64,000 bases of DNA from KACC-23026 sp963829575 (lineage in GTDB: Bacteria; Bacillota; Bacilli; Bacillales; Sporolactobacillaceae): contig CAWHJF010000003.1 of NCBI GenBank assembly GCA_963829575.1, positions 124,001-188,000 of the forward strand, in the 5' to 3' direction. The position numbers and the translations under genes are program-made. The notes under the pieces are model-generated. The model was not told the DNA's origin and ran no database searches. It saw nothing but the letters and a program-made list of their open reading frames with translations. Positions 26,099-34,977 of the stretch are shown here, in pieces (position 1 is the first letter of the stretch; each line of letters opens with the position of its first letter).

Positions 26099-28171
26099 TT
26101 ATTGTTCAGCTTCTTTGTAATCACAATTCGGACACTGAACAACTGTACCTTTTTTCAATTTCTTCTCGATTAAATACGAGTCACATTTCGGACAATTTCT
26201 AGAAATGGGTTTGTCCCAGGAGATAAAGTCACATTCTGGATAATTGTCACACCCATAGAATTTGCGGCGCTTTTTGCTTCGTCTCTCGACAATATTGCCC
26301 TCTTTACACTTTGGACATTTAACCCCGACTTCTTTTAGGATTGGCTTGGTATTTCGACAATCCGGAAAATTGGAGCATGCCAGAAACTTACCGTAACGCC
26401 CCATTTTATAGACCATTTCATGACCGCACTTCTCACAATCAATGCCGGCTGGTTCGTCTTTTATTTCAACTTCCTTCATCTCTTTTTCCGCTTTATCCAA
26501 CCGTTTTTCAAAGTCCATATAGAAGTCCGCAATGATTTTGACCCAATCGGTTTTTCCGTCTTCGATCGCATCCAAATCGTCTTCCATTTTGGCGGTAAAC
26601 GCCACATCTAAGATCTCAGGGAAGAAATCGACGACGAGTTCATAGACGACTTCGCCAAGCTCAGTTGGTAGAAATTTCTTGTCTTCCAGTGTGACATAAT
26701 TGCGTCGTTGAATCGTGTCAATGGTAGGCGCATAGGTTGATGGACGGCCAATCCCTAGTTCTTCCATCGTTCGAACTAAGCGAGCTTCTGTATATCTTGG
26801 TGGTGGTTGGGTGAAATGCTGCTTGGGTTCGACGTCCTCCATTTTAACGCTTTGACCTTCAACTAATTCCGGAAGATAGTTTTCCTTTTCTTCCTTGTTA
26901 TCATCATTTCCTTCTATATAAAGCTTCATAAAGCCAGGGAATTTGATCTTAGACCCCGTTGCACGGAACTGTACACCATTATTAACTAAATCAGCACGAA
27001 CCGTGTCCATGATCGCCGGAGCCATTAAACTCGCCACAAAGCGTTCCCAAATCAACTTATAGAGTCGATATTGGTCTTTTGACAAGTATTGTTTCATTTC
27101 TTCAGGTAAATAGGATACAGAAGTCGGACGAATCGCTTCATGGGCATCCTGAGCATTATCCGAGTTTTTACTTTTTGGGCGACCGTTACCTACAAATTCC
27201 TTTCCATACTTCTCTTCTATAAAAGCATGGGTTTCAGTACGGGCTACCTCTGAAATACGAGTGGAATCGGTACGCATGTAAGTGATTAAACCCGTCGTCC
27301 CAAGTTTCCCCACTTCAACCCCTTCATAGAGTTGTTGAGCGACCATCATCGTTTTTCTCGCCCGGAAGTTCAGCTTACGCGCCGCTTCCTGTTGGAGCGA
27401 TGAGGTGATAAAAGGCGCGACTGGATTTCTTGTCCGTTCCCTCTTCTTAACCGATTGGATCAAAAAATCTTTTCCCTTGAGCTGGTCTAGAATCCGATTA
27501 ACGTCCTCTTCATTGCCCAAGTCCATTTTGTTGCCATCTACGCCATAGAAACTCGCTTCAAACATTTCTCCGTCGCCTGTAAATTGGCTAGTAATGGACC
27601 AGTATTCTTCAGGAATAAAGGCTTGAATTTCTTTTTCGCGTTCAATAATTAATTTCAATGCAACGGATTGCACTCGCCCAGCACTTAACCCTTTTTTAAC
27701 TTTTTTCCAAAGTAATGGGCTGATATTGTAACCAACGAGACGGTCTAATACCCGTCTTGCTTGTTGAGCGTCAACTAAGTCCATATTGATGGCACGTGGC
27801 TGCTTAAACGCATCCTTAATGGCCTGCTTGGTGATTTCATTAAACACCACTCGACAATCCGATGTTTCATCAATATCTAGGATGTGTGCGAGATGCCAAG
27901 CAATAGCTTCTCCTTCGCGGTCGGGGTCAGCTGCAAGATACACTTTCTTCACTTTTTTGGCGGCTTGTTTTAATTCTTTAAGAACAGGCCCTTTTCCACG
28001 GATTGTGATGTAGCTCGGATTAAAATGGTCCTCAACGTCCACACCCATTTTACTTTTCGGCAAGTCACGAATATGACCCATTGAAGCTTTCACTTCATAT
28101 TTATTTCCTAAATAACGTTTAATGGTTTTAGCTTTTGCGGGAGACTCCACAATAACGAGATAATCTTGCAT
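26099..28171 (-). CDS. topA: DNA topoisomerase I
   Basis: This type IA topoisomerase (690 aa) relaxes negative supercoils. The Toprim domain starts at residue 4 (YLVIVESPAKAKTIKRYLG) with DPDRE at 82-86. The catalytic tyrosine is Y298 in GLITYMRTDSTRIS. The C-terminus carries three four-cysteine zinc ribbons, beginning near residues 575, 616 and 660 (CEKCGHE, CPKCKEG, CPKCDSY). The start ATG has AAGGGGAGG upstream. In B. subtilis trmFO follows this gene; here it is absent. Confidence 0.98.
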   Translation of the reverse strand: MQDYLVIVESPAKAKTIKRYLGNKYEVKASMGHIRDLPKSKMGVDVEDHFNPSYITIRGKGPVLKELKQAAKKVKKVYLAADPDREGEAIAWHLAHILDIDETSDCRVVFNEITKQAIKDAFKQPRAINMDLVDAQQARRVLDRLVGYNISPLLWKKVKKGLSAGRVQSVALKLIIEREKEIQAFIPEEYWSITSQFTGDGEMFEASFYGVDGNKMDLGNEEDVNRILDQLKGKDFLIQSVKKRERTRNPVAPFITSSLQQEAARKLNFRARKTMMVAQQLYEGVEVGKLGTTGLITYMRTDSTRISEVARTETHAFIEEKYGKEFVGNGRPKSKNSDNAQDAHEAIRPTSVSYLPEEMKQYLSKDQYRLYKLIWERFVASLMAPAIMDTVRADLVNNGVQFRATGSKIKFPGFMKLYIEGNDDNKEEKENYLPELVEGQSVKMEDVEPKQHFTQPPPRYTEARLVRTMEELGIGRPSTYAPTIDTIQRRNYVTLEDKKFLPTELGEVVYELVVDFFPEILDVAFTAKMEDDLDAIEDGKTDWVKIIADFYMDFEKRLDKAEKEMKEVEIKDEPAGIDCEKCGHEMVYKMGRYGKFLACSNFPDCRNTKPILKEVGVKCPKCKEGNIVERRSKKRRKFYGCDNYPECDFISWDKPISRNCPKCDSYLIEKKLKKGTVVQCPNCDYKEAEQ

Positions 28172-28263
28172 AAGAGTTTCCTCCCCTTCTCAAAGTAAGT
28201 TAATGAATTGATTTGATAGGCATCTACTAACATGCCATATGAATCTGAATTAAATCTTAACTT

Positions 28264-28292
28264 ATCGTAATGATAGAAATCTCGTTTGTCAA
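28264..28292 (-). promoter_or_regulatory. topA: Sigma-A promoter for topA
   Basis: On the minus strand TTGACA (28287-28292), a 17-nt spacer and TACGAT (28264-28269) form a good vegetative promoter, about 90 nt before the topA ATG. The remainder of the 28172-28600 gap has no gene. A weak hairpin (AACAGG / CCTGTT, about 28560-28585) follows the dprA stop without a T-tract. Confidence 0.7.
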
Positions 28293-28600
28293 ACTATACC
28301 TACTTCTTTTTGCTAGCTAAACGATCCCTTTTATGGGTCAAAACCACCGTGTATAACCCGATTTTTTCTTTATTTTAAAAGGATTTTCCAGCATTCATTT
28401 GGGCTTTTGATTTAATTAAAAATTTAATGTTTTCGTAACCTTTGTCTTCAAAAAAATAGGCTTTTTACATTGTTAAATTTTAGTGTTGATAGTCGATCCA
28501 ACGCACCCCTTTCCGCGGGAGTCTCGTGCATCTCCACCGCATACAAATGGGTTAAAAGATTAACAGGACTAACACAACCCTGTTTCTAACATTGGTAAAA

Positions 28601-29476
28601 TTACAGATAGTGGGTTAAGGCATCGCGCAAGTCATCCGCTTTGGTCACACAAGTGGCCCCTTGTTTGATCAGACGATTCGTCCCTTTGGCCATTGGGTTA
28701 AATATGGAACCCGGAATAGCAAAGACCTCTCGTCCTTGTTCGAGAGCTTGGTCAGCGGTAATTAACGATCCACTTCGTTCCTTGGCTTCTACAACAAGGG
28801 TTCCCATGGAGAGCCCACTGATCAATCGATTGCGCTCTGGAAACATCCATTTTTGCGGGGTTGAATAAGGTGGGTATTCGGAAAGGATAAGGTGGGTTTC
28901 ACTTAAGGTTTGGGCAAGGCCTAGATGAGCCTTGGGATACAAATGATCGAGACCCGAACCTAATACGGCGATCGTTTTCGAACGAAGGGCCAATTTATGC
29001 GCGGCACCATCCACGCCAAGCGCAAGTCCGCTCACAATCTGCCACCCCTCCTCAATCAACGGTGACAACACGTGAGACATGGCCTGGAGTCCTTCTTTAG
29101 TCGGATGGCGTGTTCCAACAACGCTTAGTGACTTTTTCTCGCGAGCGAGTGTGAGATCGCCTTTATAAAAAAGGAGTAATGGAGGATCAGGAATTTCTTT
29201 TAAAAGAGGCGGAAAATCGGGATCGAAATAAGTGGTGAAAGAGATCGTTTTTTGTCGATAAATATCAGATTGTGTCGAGGCGTTAAATCGACACCAATCG
29301 TCAAGAAACGCTTTCATTTGATTCACTGGAAGATTGAGAAGGTGGGTCAGTTCGGATGGGGAGGTCTGTTCAAACGGAGTTGCCATTAATGAATGGTAGG
29401 CCATCAAGCGACGCATCGCAGTGCGGCCTATGCCTCGACAATGAACGAGGCGAAAAATCAGGTCACTTTCTTCCAT
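28601..29476 (-). CDS. dprA: DNA processing protein DprA
   Basis: DprA loads RecA onto incoming single-stranded DNA during transformation (291 aa). The Rossmann-like core shows SVVGTRHPTKEGLQAM (about 117-132), the binding loop SGLALGVDGAAHKLAL (about 148-163), VLGSGLDHLYPKAH and FPERNRLISGLS. The typical GxxxS motif VVEAKERSGSLITADQALEQGR follows, interrupted nowhere. The N-terminal 70 residues are the helix-hairpin-helix-like region. It lies between sucD and topA, as in B. subtilis. Confidence 0.96.
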   Translation of the reverse strand: MEESDLIFRLVHCRGIGRTAMRRLMAYHSLMATPFEQTSPSELTHLLNLPVNQMKAFLDDWCRFNASTQSDIYRQKTISFTTYFDPDFPPLLKEIPDPPLLLFYKGDLTLAREKKSLSVVGTRHPTKEGLQAMSHVLSPLIEEGWQIVSGLALGVDGAAHKLALRSKTIAVLGSGLDHLYPKAHLGLAQTLSETHLILSEYPPYSTPQKWMFPERNRLISGLSMGTLVVEAKERSGSLITADQALEQGREVFAIPGSIFNPMAKGTNRLIKQGATCVTKADDLRDALTHYL

Positions 29477-29666
29477 TATAATACCTCACTTTTTTGCGGA
29501 TCTATAATAATTTCACATTTGTCGGTAGAATTCCTGCTTTTCGAGAAAATATTTTTGACAGAAGGGTCATCCAAAGTGAATAGCGAATCCTCGTGGTCAT
29601 AAAATTAAATATAGAGACACTCTATTCTGCGATCCCTTCCACCCCTTCCAAATAAGCGTCTACAAT

Positions 29667-29703
29667 GTTAAAAACCCTCCACGACATACGTGTGTCGGGA
29701 GGG
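29667..29703 (-). terminator. Rho-independent terminator after sucD
   Basis: The minus strand has CCCTCCCGACA, a short loop and TGTCGTGGAGGG (one bulge), followed by T5. It lies 15 nt after the sucD stop and separates sucCD from dprA. The rest of 29477-29666 is empty. Confidence 0.9.
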
Positions 29704-29717
29704 CTCGTAAACTATAG

Positions 29718-30620
29718 TTATTTAGTCAAGCATTTATCGTAGATGCCTTTTTCTTTAAGAACACCGATAAGTGTTTCGCCGATCTCAGCTGGTGATTCCG
29801 CAACTTTAATGCCATTTGCATTAAGCGTTTGGATCTTGGCTGCAGCTGTTCCTTGACCGCCAGAAACAATGGCACCAGCGTGGCCCATACGTTTTCCTGG
29901 AGGAGCTGTCTGACCGCCGATAAAGCCAACAACAGGCTTCTTCATGTTGGCTTTCACCCACTCAGCCGCTTGTTCTTCAGCATCGCCACCAATTTCACCA
30001 ATCATGATCACCGCATAGGTGTCATCATCTTCATTGAAAGATTTAAGTACATCGATGAAGTTCGTTCCGTTTACTGGGTCCCCACCAATACCTACAGCAG
30101 TGGATTGCCCAATACCAGATTGAGTCAATTGATGAACCGCTTCATAAGTCAGTGTACCAGAGCGGGACACGATACCAACATGACCTTTTTGATGAATGTA
30201 ACCCGGCATAATCCCGATTTTGGTTTCACCTGGAGTGATCAAACCAGGGCAGTTTGGTCCGATTAAACGAGTTTTCTTGCCTTCCATGTAACGCTTCACT
30301 TTGATCATGTCCATAATAGGAATACCTTCTGTAATACAGATAACAAGATCAAGCTCAGCATCCACTGCTTCAACAATTGCATCTGCTGCAAAAGCTGGTG
30401 GGACATAAATGATTGAAACGTTTGCGCCTGTTTTTTCGACACATTCTGCAAGCGTATTAAATACAGGTACGCCTTCTACCTCTGTTCCACCTTTACCTGG
30501 AGTAACCCCGCCAACGACCTTAGTTCCATATTCAAGCATTTGAGTAGTATGATAAAGGCCTTGGGAACCGGTAATCCCTTGAACGACTACTTTTGTATCT
30601 TGATTAACAAAGACACTCAT
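29718..30620 (-). CDS. sucD: Succinyl-CoA synthetase alpha subunit
   Basis: This 300-aa subunit binds CoA and carries the phospho-histidine of the TCA-cycle ligase that couples succinyl-CoA cleavage to nucleotide triphosphate formation. The CoA-binding Rossmann part has VVQGITGSQGLYHT (residues 12-25) and GVTPGKGGTEVEGVPVF. The active-site histidine lies in GHAGAIVSGGQGTAAAKI near residue 245. It follows sucC by 19 nt. No unusual features. Confidence 0.98.
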   Translation of the reverse strand: MSVFVNQDTKVVVQGITGSQGLYHTTQMLEYGTKVVGGVTPGKGGTEVEGVPVFNTLAECVEKTGANVSIIYVPPAFAADAIVEAVDAELDLVICITEGIPIMDMIKVKRYMEGKKTRLIGPNCPGLITPGETKIGIMPGYIHQKGHVGIVSRSGTLTYEAVHQLTQSGIGQSTAVGIGGDPVNGTNFIDVLKSFNEDDDTYAVIMIGEIGGDAEEQAAEWVKANMKKPVVGFIGGQTAPPGKRMGHAGAIVSGGQGTAAAKIQTLNANGIKVAESPAEIGETLIGVLKEKGIYDKCLTK

Positions 30621-30639
30621 CTCCGAAATCCCACCTTTC

Positions 30640-31800
30640 TTATTTAACTAATGAAACGATTTTTTCGGCACCGTCAGCCATCGATTCTGCTGCTGTGATG
30701 TTTAAACCAGACTCATTGAGCAATTTCTTACCGAGCTCAACGTTGGTTCCCTCTAGACGTACAACAAGTGGTAAGCTAAGTCCAACTTGCTTAGACGCTT
30801 CAATAACACCTGTTGCGATGTCATCACATTTCATGATTCCGCCGAAAATGTTAACAAAGATCCCTTTCACGTTTTGGTCAGAAAGGATAATCTTGAACGC
30901 CGCTGCAACTTTCTCCGCTGTTGCACCGCCCCCAACGTCAAGGAAGTTTGCCGGGTCGCCGCCATAATGCTTAATGATATCCATTGTGGCCATAGCAAGA
31001 CCAGCCCCGTTGACCATCATCCCAATGTTTCCGTCAAGGGCCGTGTAGTTCAAATCATATTTGGAAGCTTCGATTTCTTTTTCATCTTCTTCACTTAAAT
31101 CGCGAAGTTCTAGAATGTCTTTGTGACGATAAAGCGCATTGTCATCAAAGTTTAATTTCGCATCGAGTGCCATAACCTGACCGTCACCTGTCGTAACAAG
31201 CGGGTTGATTTCAGCAATTGCGCAATCCTTTTCAACAAAGGCCGTATAAAGACTCATCATGAATTTAACCGCTTTGTTGACGAGTTCTTTTGGAATGTTC
31301 ATGTTGAACGCTAAACGACGGGCTTGGAAGGCTTGAAGCCCAATTGCAGGATCAACCGCTTCACGGAAGATTTTCTCCGGAGAGTTTTCTGCAACTTCTT
31401 CAATTTCCATACCGCCTTCTTCTGAACCCATTAACACAATGCGAGATTTCGCACGGTCAAGAACAAGACCGATATAATACTCTTTTAAAATGTCACTGCC
31501 TTCTTCAATCCAAAGGCGTTTGACTTCTTTTCCTTCTGGACCTGTTTGATGCGTGACTAGAACTTTGCCAAGAATGTCCTCTGCATATGTACGCACTTCG
31601 TCGAGGTTCTTAGCGATTTTGACGCCGCCTGCTTTCCCACGGCCACCAGCATGAATCTGTGCTTTGACTACTTTGACTTCAGTGTTTAGCGTTTTTGCTG
31701 CTTCAACAGCTTCGTCAACCGTGAAGGCAACTTTACCATTTGGCACCGCAACACCGTATTGTCTCAAGAGTTCTTTCCCTTGATACTCATGAATATTCAC
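30640..31800 (-). CDS. sucC: Succinyl-CoA synthetase beta subunit
   Basis: This 386-aa ATP-grasp subunit binds nucleotide and succinate. The N-terminus MNIHEYQGKELLRQYGVAVP is the family start. The glycine-rich binding motif is VKAQIHAGGRGKAGGVK (about 45-61). The C-terminal CoA-ligase domain has NFLDVGGGATAEKV and NIFGGIMKCDDIA. It begins at GTG (31798-31800), with GGAGG 8 nt upstream. A good sigma-A promoter lies 47 nt upstream. Confidence 0.98.
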   Translation of the reverse strand: MNIHEYQGKELLRQYGVAVPNGKVAFTVDEAVEAAKTLNTEVKVVKAQIHAGGRGKAGGVKIAKNLDEVRTYAEDILGKVLVTHQTGPEGKEVKRLWIEEGSDILKEYYIGLVLDRAKSRIVLMGSEEGGMEIEEVAENSPEKIFREAVDPAIGLQAFQARRLAFNMNIPKELVNKAVKFMMSLYTAFVEKDCAIAEINPLVTTGDGQVMALDAKLNFDDNALYRHKDILELRDLSEEDEKEIEASKYDLNYTALDGNIGMMVNGAGLAMATMDIIKHYGGDPANFLDVGGGATAEKVAAAFKIILSDQNVKGIFVNIFGGIMKCDDIATGVIEASKQVGLSLPLVVRLEGTNVELGKKLLNESGLNITAAESMADGAEKIVSLVK

Positions 31801-31846
31801 GATTCAAACCTCCTATCGTCTCTTAGGTGAAGCCCATTACTTTCTA

Positions 31847-31875
31847 ATTGTAAAAAAGTGAACGCCATTTGTCTA
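31847..31875 (-). promoter_or_regulatory. Sigma-A promoter for sucCD
   Basis: The minus strand has TAGACA (31870-31875), a 17-nt spacer and TACAAT (31847-31852). Both hexamers differ by one base from consensus. Confidence 0.7.
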
Positions 31876-31906
31876 CTATTTCACAAAGTTATTCGACATT
31901 CCTTTT

Positions 31907-31949
31907 AAAGGTGGAATTTTTGGAAGATTGCCCCGATTTCCACCTTTTT
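31907..31949. terminator. Hairpin with T-tracts between ylqH and sucC
   Basis: The perfect 10-bp stem AAAGGTGGAA / TTCCACCTTT (31907-31916 and 31938-31947) encloses a 21-nt loop. The plus-strand T-tract is good (T5) and the minus-strand one short. It lies 22 nt after the ylqH stop and probably ends the rbgA-rnhB-ylqG-ylqH region before the sucCD promoter. Confidence 0.65.
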
Positions 31950-31971
31950 AAAATACACTGGTTTTACAAGG

Positions 31972-32256
31972 CTACCGCTCCTGGTCAAGCTTGTATAAAA
32001 ACGCAAACACTTCTGCCACAACTTGATAGAGATCGGGTGGAATCACTTGATTCAAATCCAATTGGGTGAGCAGATTAACCAGGGACTCATCTTCTTGAAT
32101 GGGAACACCCGCTTGTCGAGCCGTTTCGATTATTCGTTCTGCCGTGTCATCGGCTCCTTTTGCCACCACTTTGGGCGCTTCATCCCGTCCTGCTTGATAA
32201 CGTAAGGCAACCGCTTCTTTTTTCTTGTTGAGCGCCTTCGCCTTCTTCGGGTTCAT
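31972..32256 (-). CDS. ylqH: YlqH: stand-alone FlhB C-terminal-like protein
   Basis: This 94-aa protein resembles the cytoplasmic tail of FlhB/YscU without the membrane domain. ALRYQAGRDEAPKVVAKGAD (about residues 17-36) parallels ALRYDEATMDAPRVIAKGAD in the FlhB of this window, and the end VVAEVFAFLYKLDQER parallels AVAEVLAFVYRLKGKVK. The NPTH autocleavage motif is replaced (KKKEAVALRY), so it is not a processed export switch. It overlaps ylqG by 4 nt. The two travel together in Bacillales and their role is not established. Confidence 0.88.
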   Translation of the reverse strand: MNPKKAKALNKKKEAVALRYQAGRDEAPKVVAKGADDTAERIIETARQAGVPIQEDESLVNLLTQLDLNQVIPPDLYQVVAEVFAFLYKLDQER

Positions 32257-33665
32257 ATGGTCACATCCATTTGCGTTGTTTGATAAAAAAGCTTTTCCAC
32301 AACCCCCTGAACGGGCTCTTTGCGATGTTGGAAACTGATCAATTCATAGTTAAGCGCGTGCAAACGTTCTTTCATTTCAGAAAATGTTTGAGAGGCTAAC
32401 AAATTGTTCGAAGGTGACTGTTCGGTATATAAGGTACAGGTCAGTGCACGGTTTTGAATCACCATTTGTAAAACAGTTTCTTTTAAATGAGTCAGGTTAA
32501 CATGAAAAACCAAGCGACAAAACTCAGGATCAAACGCCCCGTCAGGTGTTTTCTTGATCTCCCACTTCACCTTTGCTTCACTTGCTTGTTCTTGATTAAA
32601 AATAGGGATTTGCACATTAAAGCTCAACCACTCAGGGTTATGAGTTAGTGAAAGCAACTGCTGACCGGTAATCTGATGCAGTAATTGGTCTGCAACATGA
32701 AGTGAGCCCGTTGAAGAATGCCCCACACCCTGTTGACTATTTAAGAATGACAAAAGCGCACCTTTTAGATCTTGAACGGGCGCCCCTTGCTTGACCGGTC
32801 GAGTATCACCGATCGAATTCAGAACCTCTTTTTGCTCATCCGTCATCGCTTGTGTAATCGCTCTCCATTCCTCTGAGGCAGGAGTGGCTTCCTTTTGGTG
32901 CAATAGAGGAGCCCCTTGTTCAACATCGGAGATAACAGGGACCCCTTTCACCCATTTTGCAATCATGGCTTCATGAAAAAAACCCATTTTCTCAAGGAGT
33001 TGCGGCAAGGGAAGCGGCTCAGTTTCTGAGCCCGTTTGAAACCAACCGAGGACTTGTTTTAATCCTTGAGAAGCAGCTTCTTGTTTCGGTTCAATTTGAA
33101 TCCTTTGAAGCGAGTCTTCAAGTTGCGAGAGAAGGGCTTCTGCAGAGGGGCCAAACTTCGCCATTTGGACCGATTTGAATACGCTTGGGCTAAGAGGGAG
33201 ATCTCGTGCCACCACTTCCTCAAGCACAGAAAAAGCCTCTTGTGAACTCGGCATCCTTTTTGTTAATTTAAGAGCTTGTTTCACAAAGCTTGGGACAATC
33301 GGCCAATTGTTCGCCATCATCTGGGTTAAAAGGTGACTAGATTGTGGCGTAACTGCAACGCCCATTTGCCTTAACATCCCTAAGACTAAATTATTACCGG
33401 ACTCCGGTTGTGCATTCATGACTTTCAAATGAAGCGTACCATTAGGCTCTTCTTTCAACACTTGGAACGGATAGCGTGTCCCCGTTTGTAAGGTATTCTC
33501 TAGATTAGCAATGAGTGTCTGCCCACCGATCGAGACGGAGGCCTGGTCTTTTCCAAGCCATTTAAGAACCGTCCCCATCACAAACTGACCTGGTCGATAA
33601 CGAGTTTGCGGGTTGGTTGCGTTCACTTTCGTTACTGCAAATAATTGTGAGGGACGTACATCCAT
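32253..33665 (-). CDS. ylqG: YlqG: FliK-like C-terminal-domain protein
   Basis: This 470-aa protein lies in the ylqG position between rnhB and ylqH. The first 75 residues form a small domain (YRPGQFVMGTVLKWLGKDQA). The middle is helical and Gln/Ser-rich. The C-terminal 120 residues (LSFNVQIPIFNQ, FHVNLTHLKETVLQMVI) resemble the hook-length control domain of FliK. Together with the FlhB-tail-like YlqH it mimics the FliK-FlhB specificity-switch pair outside the flagellar operon. Function unknown. The start ATG has GAGGTGA 7 nt upstream. Confidence 0.82.
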   Translation of the reverse strand: MDVRPSQLFAVTKVNATNPQTRYRPGQFVMGTVLKWLGKDQASVSIGGQTLIANLENTLQTGTRYPFQVLKEEPNGTLHLKVMNAQPESGNNLVLGMLRQMGVAVTPQSSHLLTQMMANNWPIVPSFVKQALKLTKRMPSSQEAFSVLEEVVARDLPLSPSVFKSVQMAKFGPSAEALLSQLEDSLQRIQIEPKQEAASQGLKQVLGWFQTGSETEPLPLPQLLEKMGFFHEAMIAKWVKGVPVISDVEQGAPLLHQKEATPASEEWRAITQAMTDEQKEVLNSIGDTRPVKQGAPVQDLKGALLSFLNSQQGVGHSSTGSLHVADQLLHQITGQQLLSLTHNPEWLSFNVQIPIFNQEQASEAKVKWEIKKTPDGAFDPEFCRLVFHVNLTHLKETVLQMVIQNRALTCTLYTEQSPSNNLLASQTFSEMKERLHALNYELISFQHRKEPVQGVVEKLFYQTTQMDVTI

Positions 33666-33696
33666 CGATGATTCACCTCGTTTCTACTAGGTCGAA

Positions 33697-34476
33697 TTAA
33701 ACGGCTTTAAACGGTGCAAAGCTTAACCGGTGCTCAGGGCAAGGTCCCAGTTTTTCTACCGCTTCCAAATGCGCTTTTGTTCCGTAACCAGCGTGGCTTG
33801 AAAACGCGTAACCTGGATATTTAAGGTCCAATTGCGCCATTAGGTCATCGCGGAACTCCTTAGCTATAACAGAGGCTGCAGCAATCGTTAAACTACGGGC
33901 ATCTCCTTTAATGATTGGCGTTTGTGGTAAATCAATTGGGAGGTCCAGAGCATCAATAAATAGATGGTCGGGTTGCGGGTTCAATTGCTTGATCGCGCGT
34001 TGCATCGCGAGTTTCGTAGCTTGATAGATATTGATTTCATCAATTTCTTTAGACGTCGCTAAACCAATACCATATGCCACAGCATTTTCTTTGATTAACT
34101 GTACAAACCGAGCCCGGTCAGACGGAGTGAGCTGCTTGGAATCATTCAGTCCAACGAGTGCGGATTCTGGCAAAAACGCGGTTTCCTTTAAAATAACTGC
34201 CCCAGCCACAACGGGTCCAGCCAGTGGGCCTCGGCCGACTTCATCGACACCTGCAATTCGAGTAAAACCTTGACTTAAACAGGCGTTTTCAAACTCCTGA
34301 ATGCTGAAAAAATGAGCGAGACGATTAGCTTGCTTTTCTTGACGTCGTTCCCAACGTGCAAAAGCGATTTGTACCCCTTTTCTGTTATCCTCTTTTAATA
34401 GGCGTTCTTCACTTACCGTCAACGCTTCTTTTTCTTTTAGAAACCGTTCAATTTGTTGTATCGACCAATCTTTCAA
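33697..34476 (-). CDS. rnhB: Ribonuclease HII
   Basis: RNase HII cleaves RNA in RNA-DNA hybrids and removes misincorporated ribonucleotides (259 aa). The catalytic blocks are IAGVDEVGRGPLAGPVVAGA (Asp-Glu pair, about residues 77-96), LNDSKQLTPSDR and HLFIDALDLP (third Asp). The N-terminal 70 residues form the extension common to Bacillus RnhB. It lies between rbgA and ylqG, as in B. subtilis. Confidence 0.97.
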   Translation of the reverse strand: MKDWSIQQIERFLKEKEALTVSEERLLKEDNRKGVQIAFARWERRQEKQANRLAHFFSIQEFENACLSQGFTRIAGVDEVGRGPLAGPVVAGAVILKETAFLPESALVGLNDSKQLTPSDRARFVQLIKENAVAYGIGLATSKEIDEINIYQATKLAMQRAIKQLNPQPDHLFIDALDLPIDLPQTPIIKGDARSLTIAAASVIAKEFRDDLMAQLDLKYPGYAFSSHAGYGTKAHLEAVEKLGPCPEHRLSFAPFKAV

Positions 34477-34806
34477 TTATCTCATCCTTTAGTATGTATA
34501 TCGTTCATTTTGCTTTCAAATTCAATACTATTATTCTAAACATCTCCCTAAACCTTGTAAATGTGAAGGTCTTGGAAATAATGCAAAACTAAATCCTTTA
34601 ATGTTTAATGAGACAATCAAAGTTTCCTATGTACTTTGGTAAAACTGGATTAACATTCCAATTACACGAAGGACACCACGCAATATAACCGGGGTTAATA
34701 AACCTAACCCCCCCCGCAACCCGGACAATTTTTTTCCGCCATTCGATTCCAATCTCCTCTCATAATTAAACGTAGTGTGCAAAAAAATCCATCGCTAAAT
34801 ATAAGT

Positions 34807-34821
34807 AATTTTCAGAATTTT
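34807..34821. promoter_or_regulatory. CodY-box-like sequence upstream of rnhB
   Basis: AATTTTCAGAATTTT matches the CodY consensus AATTTTCWGAAAATT at 13 of 15 positions. It lies 330 nt upstream of rnhB in a gene-free stretch (34477-34870). It is too far from rnhB for a certain assignment, and AT-rich DNA gives chance hits. No other structure is visible in this gap apart from a C-rich run near 34708. Confidence 0.3.
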
Positions 34822-34870
34822 TTACCTGATCTAGAGGAGGTGCTCTTGACTCAACTGACGCATTCCTTTA

Positions 34871-34911
34871 AAAAGAAAAAAGACCGCATGACATAACTCA
34901 TTGCGATCTTT
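34871..34911 (-). terminator. Rho-independent terminator after rbgA
   Basis: The minus strand has AAAGATCGCA, a 13-nt loop and TGCGGTCTTT (one G-U), followed by T-rich TTTTCTTTTT. It lies 66 nt after the rbgA stop. Confidence 0.88.
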
Positions 34912-34977
34912 CCTTGGGTATATATGAGGGTTCACGGCCCCCTGTACACTTCCTATGACCGTTTTCCTAATGATTAT

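Noticed and set aside
28555..28600. Hairpin AACAGG / CCTGTT after dprA as a terminator
   Set aside because: The stem is short and only weakly T-rich sequence follows; evidence too thin for a separate call.
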